Below, piece after piece: positions 39,501 through 49,216 of a DNA stretch of 64,000 nucleotides. The position numbers were made by a program, and so were the translations under genes. The notes under the pieces are model-generated. The model saw only the letters and a list, made by a program, of their open reading frames with translations. It did not search any database and had not been told where the DNA came from. The stretch covers positions 1 through 64,000 of the forward strand of contig JALIZF010001701.1 of NCBI GenBank assembly GCA_029948255.1. The letters are read 5' to 3'. The first letter of the stretch is position 1; each line of letters starts with the position of its first letter. The stretch is from Telmatactis stephensoni (lineage: Eukaryota > Cnidaria > Anthozoa > Actiniaria > Isophelliidae).

Positions 39501-42315
39501 GATTTGATTTTCATCATGAGTCATCTGGTCAGAGCATAAGTCATTGAATGCAATGTCATTTTATCTACTATTAGTTTATTACAATTAAGCTTTTATCTTA
39601 TGATTGATTTAGAAAAAAATCCATAATAATTAAAACTATTGAAGCATGTAAAATTATTTAATATCTTAATTTTTATTTTAGCTTTGAGGTATCGAAAGCC
39701 TGGTTCGCAAGCACAAGTGCAAGCATAAGCGAAAGCACAAGGACCAAAATTTTTTGATATCTTGTGCTGGTATGCTTGTGCTTACACTTGCATTCGCATT
39801 ATGCTAGTGAAAACTGAGACAATCTTATGCTTGCACTTGTTCTTGTGTCGCTAGTAAAAACCAGGCTTTAATGAAAGGAGTCTTTCCAGTGGTCTGTCAA
39901 GCAATCACTGAGTTTTGCTTTAATAGTCATCAGAATATCTACTTTATTCACACATATACAACAAACTAATTTGGAATTAACATTATCAGGAACACCTAGC
40001 TGTGATTTAGACAAAAGTACTGACAATAGTCACACTCAAATTGCATTCTACAACTGGAGAAATTCCCACTGACAAACTTGGATGTTTTAAAATCCACCAG
40101 ATGAAACAAAATTGTTTCTCCAAAGTACTTGTGTACATAATAGAATTTGTTAGCTCTATAGTGATAGATTTTAAATGCTTCAATTACATTTTCCATTTGA
40201 ATCTTAAGGCCTCTAAGTGTTATACAATAAAACGTTTATTTCTATGAAAGAACTCTCTTGGCTGGTAACATTTAAAACAACTTGTCGTAGAAAAATACTG
40301 GTACAGGTCAAATGACAATGTGTTACTATGAGTCATAACATTTAGGACAATGTGTGTTGCCATAGTTTGCATTTTCATACTGTTTTATATTTTAACGAGA
40401 GTTTCTTCAATTTGCACTTATTTGTTACATTGCAACAATTATGGAGTTGAGAAAATATGTACAAGTATTGATTATTGATAACTACAAGCCACCGGGTATG
40501 TAAGCACAGGTAGAATATTGTATACTTGATATATGCACTTGTTTTTATGCAATGCTATAACTTTGTGGTTTGTAAAACATTCAAATTTACAAATTACACA
40601 AAAATCAAGTGTAAGATATTCCTCCAATGAAATGAAAGCAATTAAAAGGAAAAACAGCCAATTTTTGGAGATGTTGTAAACTTATAAAGTAAAAAATAAA
40701 AGAAAGACAAAAACAATATGTACAAATAGTTTTGTTTACGACCTCCGCCCACGAAAATTGATACATCTCTCGATAGCTCCCTATAGCTACTATCACCACC
40801 AGGCACTTAATGAAGTTCAAAAGGCTAATGTTTATGCCAACCTGTGAAAAAATACTCAATGTACACAAAATAACTAACTTGAACTTACACATTCTAGATC
40901 TTAAAGAGGCGTTCCGTTGGACGAGTATAAAGCGCCATGTGTATTGTTTACTATTATTCCTACAGACAATCCAATTCCACATGGAGTTTGCATACAGACA
41001 AATAAAGCCAGGATCAAAACTAGGAGGGCTCAAAAAGCTTTTTTAATTAAGAATCTAAATGATACCATCTAAATCATTGCATAACTTTTTATGTTCAAAC
41101 TGCAATGTGAAAGTGTAGTAATTAGGGACGCTAAACTTACAGATCCTGGTATTATAATCCATACTAGTACAAGCACATGTACAAAACAAAATATTCCTTT
41201 GAAACAATAAAAGACTCAGTTATGTAATTTACGTGTCGGAAATTTCACAAACTAAATTCTCCTTGAGTCTTTAGAAAGTAACTTAGCTTTGAAAAGCGAA
41301 GTTACAAAGGTGGGAATTATTGTGACTTCATCCCGTCTGAGTCAATCGAGCTGTGTTTACTCTCTATTTGTGTAAAGTTCGCAAATGAAATCAAAAATAT
41401 ACATGTATTCACGATCAAACGCCATTAGAAACTAAATATGCCGGAAACTGGCTGCTCGAATTACTTCGTTGGACGCGAAAATATGGTCTAAACTCTCACT
41501 AAAAGACAGTTAATCACTCTAAAGAGGTTTTCGCCAGCAATGAATAAATTTTATACATGGATAAACAGAGTAGTTTGAACAAATTCAAGATGGCTTCTCC
41601 CGGACCGACTTCAAGGTTTCGAAACACATACTGTTGACACGTAAATCCGAAGCAAAATTAACAGTTATCTTGGCCTAGGCTGGGGGTTTAGCTGTGTATA
41701 CAGTGAATGACCCCGAAAGGTTGTACCGGCAGAACAAAAGTGCTTCTTGACTTCAAGTCTGAAGAGACACACACGCCTTAGATGAGAGAAAGTGGCTTTT
41801 CGAGCGCCATTAATTCGCTTACACGATTCGAAGCCACTGAACGTGATTTCGAAGCCACCTTGTTCAAATTTGAAGTAGTCATCTCATCTGTTATTGTTTA
41901 TTTTCTTCAAGCAACTTCTGTTGAAAGATGTGGTTGCTTAAGTGCAAGCCTTTTATGTAAATTAGCGAGGTAATTTAGCCTTGCTTGCTTGGATAGCTTC
42001 TAGACGACCAGAATAACCGAAAAAACTTTTGGCCACGATTCACCACAAAAATCACAGTCTGTCAATTGTAAAACTAGCTATATTCTCAAAATTCAAACTC
42101 TAGAAATCAGACAGTACATCAAGAAAACAAATCAAAATGGATTTGAAAAATCGTTAGGTCGATCGAAATCAGCCTCAGAGTCGGTCGATTTAACATTCAA
42201 ATAAAATCCCCACAAATTTCGTTAAATGGTACAAAAAAGGTACATATCGAGGCTTTAGGTACTTACTTTTAGCTTTCCTGATCGGCCATGTGCTGTAGGA
42301 ATTGTTCGTCGACAT
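24735..42315 (-). CDS. START-domain lipid-binding protein (complete, 278 aa)
   Basis: Six exons on the minus strand: 42315-42267, 34146-33947, 33054-33018, 32379-32277, 31447-31301 and 25035-24735, all GT-AG and in phase, ending in TAG. The protein starts MSTNNSYSTWPIRKAK; the START domain runs from about residue 84 to 235 (GIPYKIAVKYLTDWELRRKWDK, then VTVITQIDLRGSAPQ in the last exon), followed by a basic and Ser-rich tail ending DEITD. START domains typically form a hydrophobic cavity for one lipid or sterol; the ligand cannot be told here. The 37-, 103- and 147-nt exons equal in length those of the START exons at 5.1-4.0 kb, marking the two as paralogues. Intron 1 is 8.1 kb; the last intron contains a 5.5-kb transposon. 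No signal peptide or membrane segment is seen. Exon 1 is supported only by phase and splice site. Confidence 0.83.
25150..25316. mobile_element. Short MITE with GGCCGATTTACA ends
   Basis: GGCCGATTTACA at the left and TGTAAATCGGCC at the right form short inverted ends, with internal GCATGCAA(T/C)AGTT repeats. It lies in the last intron of the START gene, directly left of the large transposon. Confidence 0.65.
25380..25386. repeat. 7-bp target-site duplication, left (ATCATAA)
   Basis: ATCATAA immediately precedes the CAAGAG end of the transposon and is repeated exactly at 30913-30919 after CTCTTG. Confidence 0.85.
25387..25660 (+). repeat. Left terminal inverted repeat
   Basis: Matches the inverse of 30557-30912 once the nested MITE is removed, with the middle part (about 25500-25553) less alike. 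The inner end includes an ATG at 25643 equivalent to the start codon of the right-hand gene; here it opens a 19-codon upstream reading frame that overlaps the transposase start. Confidence 0.85.
25681..27180 (+). CDS. THAP-domain DDE transposase (DDE_Tnp_4 / Harbinger-like), 499 aa
   Basis: Single uninterrupted ORF. Residues 1-80 form a THAP zinc finger (C5, C10, C55, H58, with W35 and FPRV near 74-77) expected to bind the element's ends. A short coiled coil follows at about 151-174, then a helix-turn-helix region (LFLTLTRLRLGLLERDLSDR, STTAVSEIFSTWID). The DDE core is at 317-480: D322 in IIDCTEF, D397 in WLADKGF and E444 in VHVERAIRR, with SDIYPGSISDED between. It would cut and rejoin the transposon ends. 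The segment LSPLLLPVFVSD lacks the small Gly turn I would expect before FVSD, a possible sign of drift. AATAAA lies at 27297-27302. No stop or frameshift, so it may be active. Confidence 0.93.
   Translation: MPFKCVVAGCNHKSWVHKTLKFYSFPTNKKFKQKWIKEIKLRHKSFEWKKSSRVCSAHFIGGRKQTPRDIPGIFPRVDRRTGEIVWPIDISNLLESKFLTVTESVEDRDRTKVICVEETATEEDTANERQSKDTSEVLQNEEPTEKSEKACNCQEQIDKLLERIAELEKQLEAQKFGVKRFESSDSDIRFYTGLPDYNAFLSLYNFLKPRKGFQLNYNSKLNYQSKPRDPTYVVSRGRPRKLCEIDELFLTLTRLRLGLLERDLSDRFNISTTAVSEIFSTWIDRMADCLSQTTFITDRETMKTALPSCFKPDYEDVYFIIDCTEFFIEKPSQVTQQSATWSEYKGHNTGKGLLALSPLLLPVFVSDIYPGSISDEDIVTQCGILEHAHRGDIWLADKGFLIQHILDDYGVRIETPAKLEGKKQFSEEEDIKNRRNSQVRVHVERAIRRVKVFRLLKGNIPIRCVHLLSKIWKVCAWLTAFLPPLIDEKGDLIDLDKEE
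28448..30573 (-). CDS. SAP-like/SWIM zinc finger/YqaJ-type nuclease of the transposon, 587 aa
   Basis: Three exons on the minus strand: 30573-30416, 30303-29514 and 29263-28448, both introns GT-AG, reading frame intact to TAA. The start ATG lies inside the right inverted repeat. Residues 25-65 (AEAVRWLKCRGCRNLSGLSL, then KIRVYIREGWD) resemble a SAP DNA-binding motif. A SWIM-type finger sits at about 187-217 (C187, C206, C214, H216). The C-terminal half is a YqaJ/lambda-exonuclease-like fold: RSQAWFNQRIGKVTSSK, GIVYE (E413), YGASPD (D447), LLEIK (E476, K478) and CQVNLQLQCM. The likely role is a nuclease helping transposition or end repair, by analogy with other two-gene elements; this is inference. 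TTTATT at 28005-28010 could be its poly(A) signal. It runs in the same direction as the host START gene. Confidence 0.9.
30557..30912 (-). repeat. Right terminal inverted repeat (interrupted)
   Basis: Inverse of the left repeat; the outermost 35 bp are separated from the rest by the nested MITE at 30744-30875. The inner end carries the start codon of the SWIM/YqaJ gene. Confidence 0.85.
30744..30875. mobile_element. 132-bp MITE nested in the right inverted repeat
   Basis: Ends AGAGGGATTTCATGGCAGCC and, inverted, AGAGGGAGTTCGCGGCAGCC (25 bp with 3 mismatches). The flanks are AT at 30742-30743 and 30876-30877; removing the element plus one AT restores the left-repeat sequence CATCAATACT. A 3-bp ATA reading is also possible. 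Confidence 0.85.
30913..30919. repeat. 7-bp target-site duplication, right (ATCATAA)
   Basis: Exact copy of 25380-25386, directly after the CTCTTG end. Confidence 0.85.
31260..31297. repeat. (ATC)n trinucleotide run
   Basis: TCA/ATC triplets with one ATT interruption, directly beside the splice donor of START exon 31447-31301. Confidence 0.9.
31498..31774. mobile_element. Palindromic MITE with GGACACACGGTGCAAC subterminal repeats
   Basis: AAGGCCCGGACACACGGTGC is mirrored by the right end (TGTGTCTGGGCCTT). Inside are repeated (G)CGCGCAACA and TGTTTCAGCAAATGTTTC blocks on both arms. The GGACACACGGTG motif is also the core of the 46-bp satellite at 5226-7335. Intronic in the START gene. Confidence 0.8.
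32085..32215. mobile_element. MITE copy with CCAAT and CRE-like motifs
   Basis: AACCAATCAGAGCGAGCGTA, TGTGATGTCATCTGCGC, GACCAATCAGAACGCGCGTA: third clear copy of the family at 11783 and 13806. It lies in the intron between START exons 32379-32277 and 31447-31301. Confidence 0.65.
33396..33489. repeat. 15-bp tandem repeat (GCCAGGCACTAACTG)
   Basis: Six to seven copies alternating ACTGGCC and ACTAGCC variants, followed by the GTT/GGT triplet run. Confidence 0.9.
33514..33569. repeat. (GTT)n(GGT)n run
   Basis: About nine GTT triplets pass straight into about ten GGT triplets. Intronic in the START gene. Confidence 0.95.
36702..36832. mobile_element. Hairpin MITE with CTCTTTTGTTTTCTTTTCCC loop
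   Basis: AGAGCCTGTTAACATGAAG pairs with the inverse of the right end AGGGCCCATTCACATGAAG; inner arms TGTCCCTGGTAGCAGGGAT and inverse. The loop CTCTTTTGTTTTCTTTTCCC also occurs in the element at 62163-62270, whose inner stem sequence differs. Confidence 0.8.
39697..39869. mobile_element. MITE with AAAGCCTGGTT ends and GCACAAG repeats
   Basis: AAAGCCTGGTTCGCAAGCAC at the left and AAAACCAGGCTTT at the right are inverted. The inside is rich in short AAGCACAAG/AAGCATAAG units on both strands. Confidence 0.75.
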
Positions 42316-43989
42316 AATTTCCACTTTTTTTGACGCAACAAAACGTACTACTCCAAGTCAAATGAAATATGCGCCACATTCAAATCAAGCATGGATTTAC
42401 GGCGATGACGTCATGTATAAATGAATAAGTCACGCAACGCGTACGTAAATACGTGACGTGGGCAGTATTTTACTTTCTACAGTCAACGCACAAACAAGCG
42501 GAAAGATATTGCTCAATTGTCGAAAACCAAAAGATTTCCGGTAGGAAATCTGTCAGCACACCTTTAATATACACTAAATATGACGAAAAATATCCAAAAT
42601 ATGACAAATCTTTTAAATATGGTCAAATGAATGTTTCATTTCGAAAACTATGTAACAAAAGACCTAGAATATTCCAAGTATTTTAGATAATGATAAAAGC
42701 AAATTCGGGAAGTCTGGAGGGATTCCGTTGTTTTGCGTTGCGGAGAATATTCATTGAAAAGCTGATGGGTTTTAATTTGGAAACTACAGTCTTAAAAACA
42801 ATCCTTTGTACTTTTTTGATAAAATGAATAAAATAAAATAATTAAGTTACGAGTACAAAAGATGCAAAAAAAAATTCCTTTTAAGTCTTTTAACATAGGA
42901 GAAAGCTATGAATATGATACACACAATCTTGTCTACATTCTATATTAATATTCTTAATCAGGAAAAGTCCAAAAATATCGATGAGTTTGACTGATGAAAG
43001 CTTGAGTCATGATCAATGTACTAAAATTTAGGCTTGGTCAAAATGCTTAGATCATTTTATTAAAACCCAATTGTGTAGGTTGGTGTCAACTTTCTCACCT
43101 GCGATTTCCATTTTAAGAACAATCAGTCGAGCTTGAAGATTCGACTCAAACAGAGACAGCCAATAAACAATAAAAAAATCACTTTTATCGACGAAGAACT
43201 GAACCAGACAAACAGACAATACCTGCTAATCAATATTCATAAAGCCTCCATAAAGAATATTTTTTATTAGACCTTAAAACCTTAATGCCTAAAAATCTTC
43301 TATGCTGATAATTTGATTGAAACCCTCCATCCAGGATCATTCAGTAATTATGTTATGTATTTCTGATTCAATTGTTTTGATTTGGCGCGACCAAAGCGCG
43401 CTCACCTCGTGTTAAAATCAAGATATATCACAGATAAAATGGTGTGATATAGTATGTTTGACGCTACGATGAATTTTGTATACCGGAAGTGCATTTATGA
43501 TAATCGGAAAAATGTACTTTAGTCTATAAAAAATTACTTAGTCCATGGGGTCTCTAAGCGATGTCATTGACTGCTTGCCGCCAATGAAATCGGCTTTGAT
43601 TGAAATGGAAAAATTAACCCTTTGAGTCTAAGTAAGTATCTTTTATCAGTGGGGAAATTAATTTTCTATAACTTACATAAAAAAGCTGATAAGAAACGGA
43701 ATCGAAGAGGTTTTTGTTCAGTTCAAAATAAATTTACGTATACATATGCGTGACGTCATAATTCTCGTGATCTCTTGATGACTGCCCCTCCCCTCTCTGA
43801 CATTCATTAATCAATTTTGATTTCGTTACAATTGCAGTGCATTGGGTGGGAACGATGAAAGGAAAAGGGAGTGTTTAGTTGTTAGTTCCGACTTACAGAA
43901 TTGACCGGAGTCTCTAACAGTAGCGGAAGTTAATATATGGGAATGAGCCAGTGGCCGAGTGTAAAGGACAGAAAAGGACCTAAGAAACT

Positions 43990-44116
43990 GAGTAGAGAGC
44001 AGAGCAGAGCAGAGCTAGCAGAGAATAGCAGAGCAAAGCAGATCGAGGAGAGCAAAGGAGAGTAGAGCAGAAGAGAGCGGAGGAGAGGAAGCAGAGAAGA
44101 GCAGAGCAGAGGAATT
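43990..44116. repeat. Purine-rich GAGCAGA low-complexity tract
   Basis: Irregular repeats of GAGCAGA/GAGGAGA on the plus strand. Confidence 0.85.
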
Positions 44117-44859
44117 TCGATATAATTCACTCGCCACTGGCCTTAATTATATTTGCAAATATAGTTTTTGATAACCCAATTTCTATTTGGTATCTGATAC
44201 AAGTTAACTATTTATCGCCGGTAAACTTAATGTCAGCCAGGGTGGGTGATTCCATCTGATCTACAGCCACTAGCTAGCCAGGATGACGGCTGTCAACGCG
44301 CCCAATCACTTCGTCAGTTTGATATCTTTATATTACGTCATTTAAACACATGGGCATGTGTGACGTCATGCACGCTGTTTTATACGTTCGATACTGATTT
44401 CCCCTCCCCTCCCCTCCCTATTTCAATGCAAGTTCCAGATCCGGTTTAGTTTTTGCAACTTTCACTAGTCAGTGGCCACACCAAAAGGCCGATTTCAACT
44501 GAATTTGAATATGTTACCTAAGTGTTACAGTATCCTCAAGGCACGATTAAAAAGAAATCAATCTCCATGTACGTAACATAGTAGCATGACCAGCATGGTA
44601 CGGTGCGGATAGAAAAGCGATGCCCGAATACGAAATTCTCGGTTTCACTATATCCCCTCTCCTTGAATAGTAAATCGTGTAATTAATTTTTAGTCGATAG
44701 ACTCAAAATACGCTCTTAATGATAATTTGTTAATTCAATTCTATCAATTTTTTCGATATGCTCTTTTCTTTTACTTTATCCATAAAAAGCTTAGAAGTGC
44801 ATAATAGCAAAGTCATTTCAGTGAATAGCTAAAGAAAAGAAAATAGTTTTACTTAAAGA

Positions 44860-45005
44860 GGACGCCGCGCGCGCCCTGATTTGATGAAGTCGCCGACGTT
44901 AAGCAGAGGACGAGAAGAGGACGTGGTCACGGTAGTCACGCACTGAACGAATCTCGTCATCTAATGTCCTGTTTTCGCGTCGCGTCGCGTTTGCTAATCA
45001 CTCTA
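44860..45005. mobile_element. Inverted copy of the GACGCGACGCGAAAACAGGAC repeat
   Basis: Ends GTCCTGTTTTCGCGTCGCGT then CGCGTTTGCTAATCACTCTA, the inverse of the end at 14921. Confidence 0.5.
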
Positions 45006-46330
45006 ATGTCGTCAGTTGAAGAAGTATTTCATTGATATTCTCTATAAAGAATTAAAACAGATCAGTTTATTAAAAACATGCACCACTTTTGCCACGAAGT
45101 GCGAAGTTAACAGCCCCCAAACGTAGGGTTGCTAAGCCCTCAGCTTTCATATATATGTGGTTGCTTAATTGGGCAACTCCGGTCCATCACCATTTGCCCC
45201 GTTGTATACCGGATTACCAGTTAAGCATATAGCAATAGTGTAGTCAGCACTGTACGGCCTTGTTCCTTATTACATTCTACAACTATAGCAATAGTGTAGT
45301 CAGCACTGTACGGCCTTGTTCCTTATTATATTCATAACAAGAAGACTGGGCTTGTATAGGCGTTCTTGCTTGTGGATTTTTGCAAAGCCTGCTTCACAGT
45401 TTTGTATAGAGCAGCCACTACAGGGAGAATGGATAGAAATTGTAAACCGCCTAGAGGATCTCGAGGGTATTTTGGAAATGTGCATGTAGAGAAGCGAAGA
45501 GGGAAGAGGGTGCGCACTTTAATTTTCTATTTTCGGTCATGGAGGGGGTGGGGAGGGACTTTACAAGTTTTAGGTAAATGCAAACCTCCACCCATACTTT
45601 TTTGCCTCAAAATCAAACAGACAAATACAAATACACAAACAAACACAAAATGAAACGCACACACATACATACAGCTAGGGACAAAGCAAAAGAGAAAATT
45701 CTAAGAAATTTATGTTTTATTTCTAAATGGACACACGATGCAAGTTTTCTTGACAACTTTTGACAGTTAACATTGTGCGCAACTCTGCATGAGTTGCACT
45801 ACGTGTCCATCCCTGCAACACGCAAGTTACGTTTAGCAGAGCAGATTTCGTATGAGTGTGAAACGGAACGCGCCGTGCCGTGACGTCTATAAAAGCATTC
45901 GAAATTCCTGCCGTAACCATGCCGCGACCGAATCGAATTTTACTCCTACAACTTTTCTGTAACTTCTTCGCGCAACATTGCAGGAGTGAATCGAACAGTA
46001 TAGGGTGCAACTGTGTTGCGCGCAATCAGTTGCAGAAAAAGTTACATCATGAAGCCGAGCGTTTAGTGACTCATAATCATTCACTTGACTATATCCAGGA
46101 ATCCATGGTAATGGTTCCTGCTATTTTTCCATTTTTCGTGCTGATTTTTAAAATAACAAACTGTATAAGCATTACATGAATATTTCTGGATTTTATTTTT
46201 CTTTACCACCGTGTGCATAATTACGCGTCCCGCCAGACTAAAGTCTCGATTGGGATTTGGTCAATAGGCTGCCAAAAACCCCAACTCAATTTTCAGAGGC
46301 GGCGGTTTTTCACCATTGCATGCGTCTAAA

Positions 46331-46461
46331 CCAGTGGCGTAGCTAGCACTGGGCACAGCACCTGTGTACCCTCGGAAATCTGGGAAAATACTAGTAAATT
46401 ATTCATTTTCTCTTGATCAAGTGGTTGTGCGTACCTCCGAAAAACCCTGGCTATGCCACTG
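46331..46461. mobile_element. MITE with AGTGGCGTAGCTAG ends
   Basis: CCAGTGGCGTAGCTAGCACT at the left is matched by CCCTGGCTATGCCACT at the right. Such ends occur on hAT-like MITEs in many animals; that assignment is from recall. Confidence 0.65.
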
Positions 46462-46660
46462 TGAACACTTTATTGGCTTCACGGTAGCTCGTCGCCTAAT
46501 CACCAGTCGAGACTTTTGTCTGGAAGGGACGTAATTATGCAAAACGGCGCTAGAGTACAAATCGTGCAATACTTCGCACTATTTAGCACTAATTAAATAA
46601 CAGAGAATACAATTAGCATAATTTAGCACTATTTAGTACTATTTATGTTGCACGCTTTTA

Positions 46661-46805
46661 GAGTGATTTCAATAAACCTCGCGGGAATACTTATTAGCTG
46701 TTAGTGTTTACAAGATGCAAAGGAACAAAAGGAGACAAAACTTTTAGCATCTAAAAATTTTAATTGCTTAATTAGTAGTGCCCAGGTTTATTGAAATCAT
46801 CCTGA
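46661..46805. mobile_element. Diverged member of the GAGTG MITE family
   Basis: TA then GAGTGATTTCAATAAACC at the left; GGTTTATTGAAATCATCCTGA at the right, with one to two changes from the inverse. Confidence 0.6.
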
Positions 46806-46957
46806 GTGATTGCAAAAAAGAAGGGGAAAAAAAAAAGAAAGAAAAAAAAAAACAGTGAAATAAAAATTGAACGTTTGTGCATAATATAGTTTAATAGACA
46901 CAAAAGACAGTGGAAATAAGGTCTACTAGTGTCTACATGTATTATATTAGTCTACTA

Positions 46958-47099
46958 GAGTGATGGCACTTTAATCCGTGAAATAGGTATTAGTCTAACA
47001 GACATTAGTAGACACTATTTCCATTGTTTTCTTTTGTTTTAATTAGACTATTAGACATTGACTATTAGGTTTTGTTTCACGGATTAAGTGCCATCACTC
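46958..47099. mobile_element. 142-bp palindromic MITE of the GAGTG family
   Basis: GAGTGATGGCACTTTAATCC and its inverse GGATTAAGTGCCATCACTC bound an element with TA on the left and CA on the right. The core TCCGTGAAA matches the copies at 3442 and 19216. Confidence 0.8.
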
Positions 47100-47416
47100 C
47101 AACTATTTTCACGTTTCTTTTTGCAATCACTCAAGTGCTTGTGCTCAAACTTATGAGTTTCTGGTATTAGTAAATTGTGACTTTTGTGCAGCCTATAATA
47201 ATACAGACACCTCTACAATACCAATTCTTCTATTCTTTGGGATACCTGTTTCAACACAAAGCCCACAGGAATACCAAATACTTCATTATTTATAACATAA
47301 TTTATAACATTATTTATAATAAACTATGTTGAAAATTCATCTACTCAGGTTAACAATTATGAATCTGGTTTAACTTTTGGAACAATGAGCAAAGCTTTTA
47401 AGCTTACCTTAAGCTT

Positions 47417-47607
47417 TTGATTCTGGCTAGAGTCTTGTTCACAAGATGAATACGTGAGCCGTTATGCTCTACTGCTGTCACAGGCTTTCAGACCAAGTGC
47501 CTGAAGTATATTGTCCCACACAAGGCAGATTGTATCTCCCTTCATCCCAGTTCAAAACTCAAGTATTCATCTTGTGTTCAAGACTCTAGTCAGAGTTGAA
47601 AGCCTAA
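47417..47607. mobile_element. Palindromic MITE (CTAGAGTCTTG ends)
   Basis: CTGGCTAGAGTCTTGTTCAC then AAGATGAATAC is mirrored by GTATTCATCTTGTGTTCAAG then ACTCTAGTCAG. Confidence 0.75.
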
Positions 47608-48267
47608 AAACTTTACAAAAGTTAAAACACATTCATTATAATAAACTACAAGTCTAATGTAATTTTCTAAATATTTAAAATAAGCAATAAATAATTCTAT
47701 TTCTTATTCATAAATTAAAATAGCTAGTGCATTGCTCCAAAGAAAAATCTTTACCACACAATAGCGTTTCTCAAGATACAGTTGAGTGAATCCTGTGCAA
47801 GCCACCTCATTCTTGTTACACTAGCTGCTGATATAATTTATTATCATGTAAATTAAATGCTATAATTAAACATATAATGCTGCTTTATTGGCAATCTGGT
47901 CATTGTCATTATGTGGATAGTAAAGGACTCACTAAAATGTATCTTGAGAACAGCTATTGATATGATGTAAATTTCAAGAGGGGAGGGGAGGGACAACATC
48001 ATAGGGTTTGTATGGAAAATTGGGTGTAGCCTGTCCCATCAGTGGTCTTGTGGAATGCATGTATAAGGGATCACCCATTCTTGTTCCCAGACCCCACTCA
48101 TTCACTCATGAATGTATGGGAGAAACAACCCTTGAAGAGCTCTGGATATGAGAACGAGAGATCACCTGATAAATAACACTTTAAATCTTAAAATATTCCA
48201 TCTGCTGACAGAAATTTGGCTAAAGTTTGGTTTGTGTTCTCCCTTGTGCTGCCATAGCTGCAATAGC

Positions 48268-48422
48268 CCACTTTCCATATTCTGGCTGGAGTGATCAGGC
48301 ACAAAGCAATTCAAGACAAGGGCTCCAGGGAAACAATGGAGTAATCCTAATATATTCTTTTGTTTCCCTGGAGCCTCGTCTTAGAAGTGCGTGATCACTT
48401 AGCCACAATATTGAAAGTGAAC
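48268..48422. mobile_element. Hairpin MITE (GGCTCCAGGGAAACAA arms)
   Basis: AAGACAAGGGCTCCAGGGAA and its inverse form the inner arms; AGTGATCAGGCAC with GTGCGTGATCACT, and ACTTTC with GAAAGT, extend the pairing outward. Confidence 0.75.
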
Positions 48423-48836
48423 TATTCAGGGCCTAGTTGCTCGAAGGCAGGTAATATATAAGTGTAATGGGTTAAAAATGAAGGTTTTCTTTGACTTAAC
48501 CTGGGTTAGTTCTAACCAGCCTTTGAGGAACCAGACCCACAGCTACAATGATTGTTTGACCCATCCTCCCTCCCTCCTAATTTCACATTTGCTTGAATGG
48601 ATTTCCTGGACACCATTTTATGGTGTTTGGACAAGTCACCAAAATGAGCACCACATAATTATGTACATCATGCAGTATCATTGGTCTCTCCTGAAAAAGA
48701 AAGCATAATAGGTCAGAAAAGGAATGTTTTGGATATCTCCAAAAACAGCCATCACTTTGCTAACTCAGCTGACAAAATAATACTATTGGCAGACTTGAGC
48801 AAGTGACTGATTGGATTGGTTAAGCAATGTTGGAAT

Positions 48837-48842
48837 TTATTT
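48837..48842 (-). promoter_or_regulatory. Possible poly(A) signal of the oxidase gene
   Basis: AATAAA on the minus strand (TTTATT on plus), about 375 bp past the oxidase stop codon. Such hexamers are frequent in AT-rich DNA. Confidence 0.3.
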
Positions 48843-49012
48843 AACCACGTCTTTTGTGTCCCTGTATTAAAAAATGCCTGAAATATTTCATAACCATATT
48901 TCTGTTCCTTGCTAGAATTGTGACCAGTGACTCAAGGTTCATCCTGGTTGTTGCTGTTGTTTTTTGCTGTGTTGCTTACATCTAGATGTTGCTCTTTCAT
49001 GAAAACACTTTG

Positions 49013-49029
49013 GGGGGGGGGGGGGGGGG
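49013..49029. repeat. Poly-G run
   Basis: Uninterrupted G tract of about 17 bases, a likely source of length errors. A similar G16 run is at about 53523. Confidence 0.95.
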
Positions 49030-49216
49030 TGCATCTCTGCGGCCTTCCCCTAAATCTTTCCCTACCAGTCTACTATTTGACAGGCAAGTTTACAAATACT
49101 TGTGAATTCCCATCAATTTTCTTCCCAAAAATGCCTGATAAGTTTTTGGGTTGTTTGGAAATCTGACCCCAGGGTGCTATATATTCTGTCATTTCTTTCT
49201 TGCTTGCTTCTAGCAC

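Larger units (their letters stand above)
34147..42266. other. 8.1-kb first intron of the START gene
   Basis: AT-rich, with no supported coding region. Recognisable contents are the hairpin MITE at 36702-36832 and the inverted-end element at 39697-39869. ORFs here are short and show no domain. Confidence 0.6.
42316..49216. other. Intergenic region between the START gene and the oxidase gene
   Basis: No supported gene. Contents: purine-rich GAGCA repeats (43990-44116), MITE-like copies at 44860, 46331, 46661, 46958, 47417 and 48268, a fragment of the GGACACACGRTGCAA element at about 45726-46048, and a G17 run (49013-49029). Confidence 0.6.
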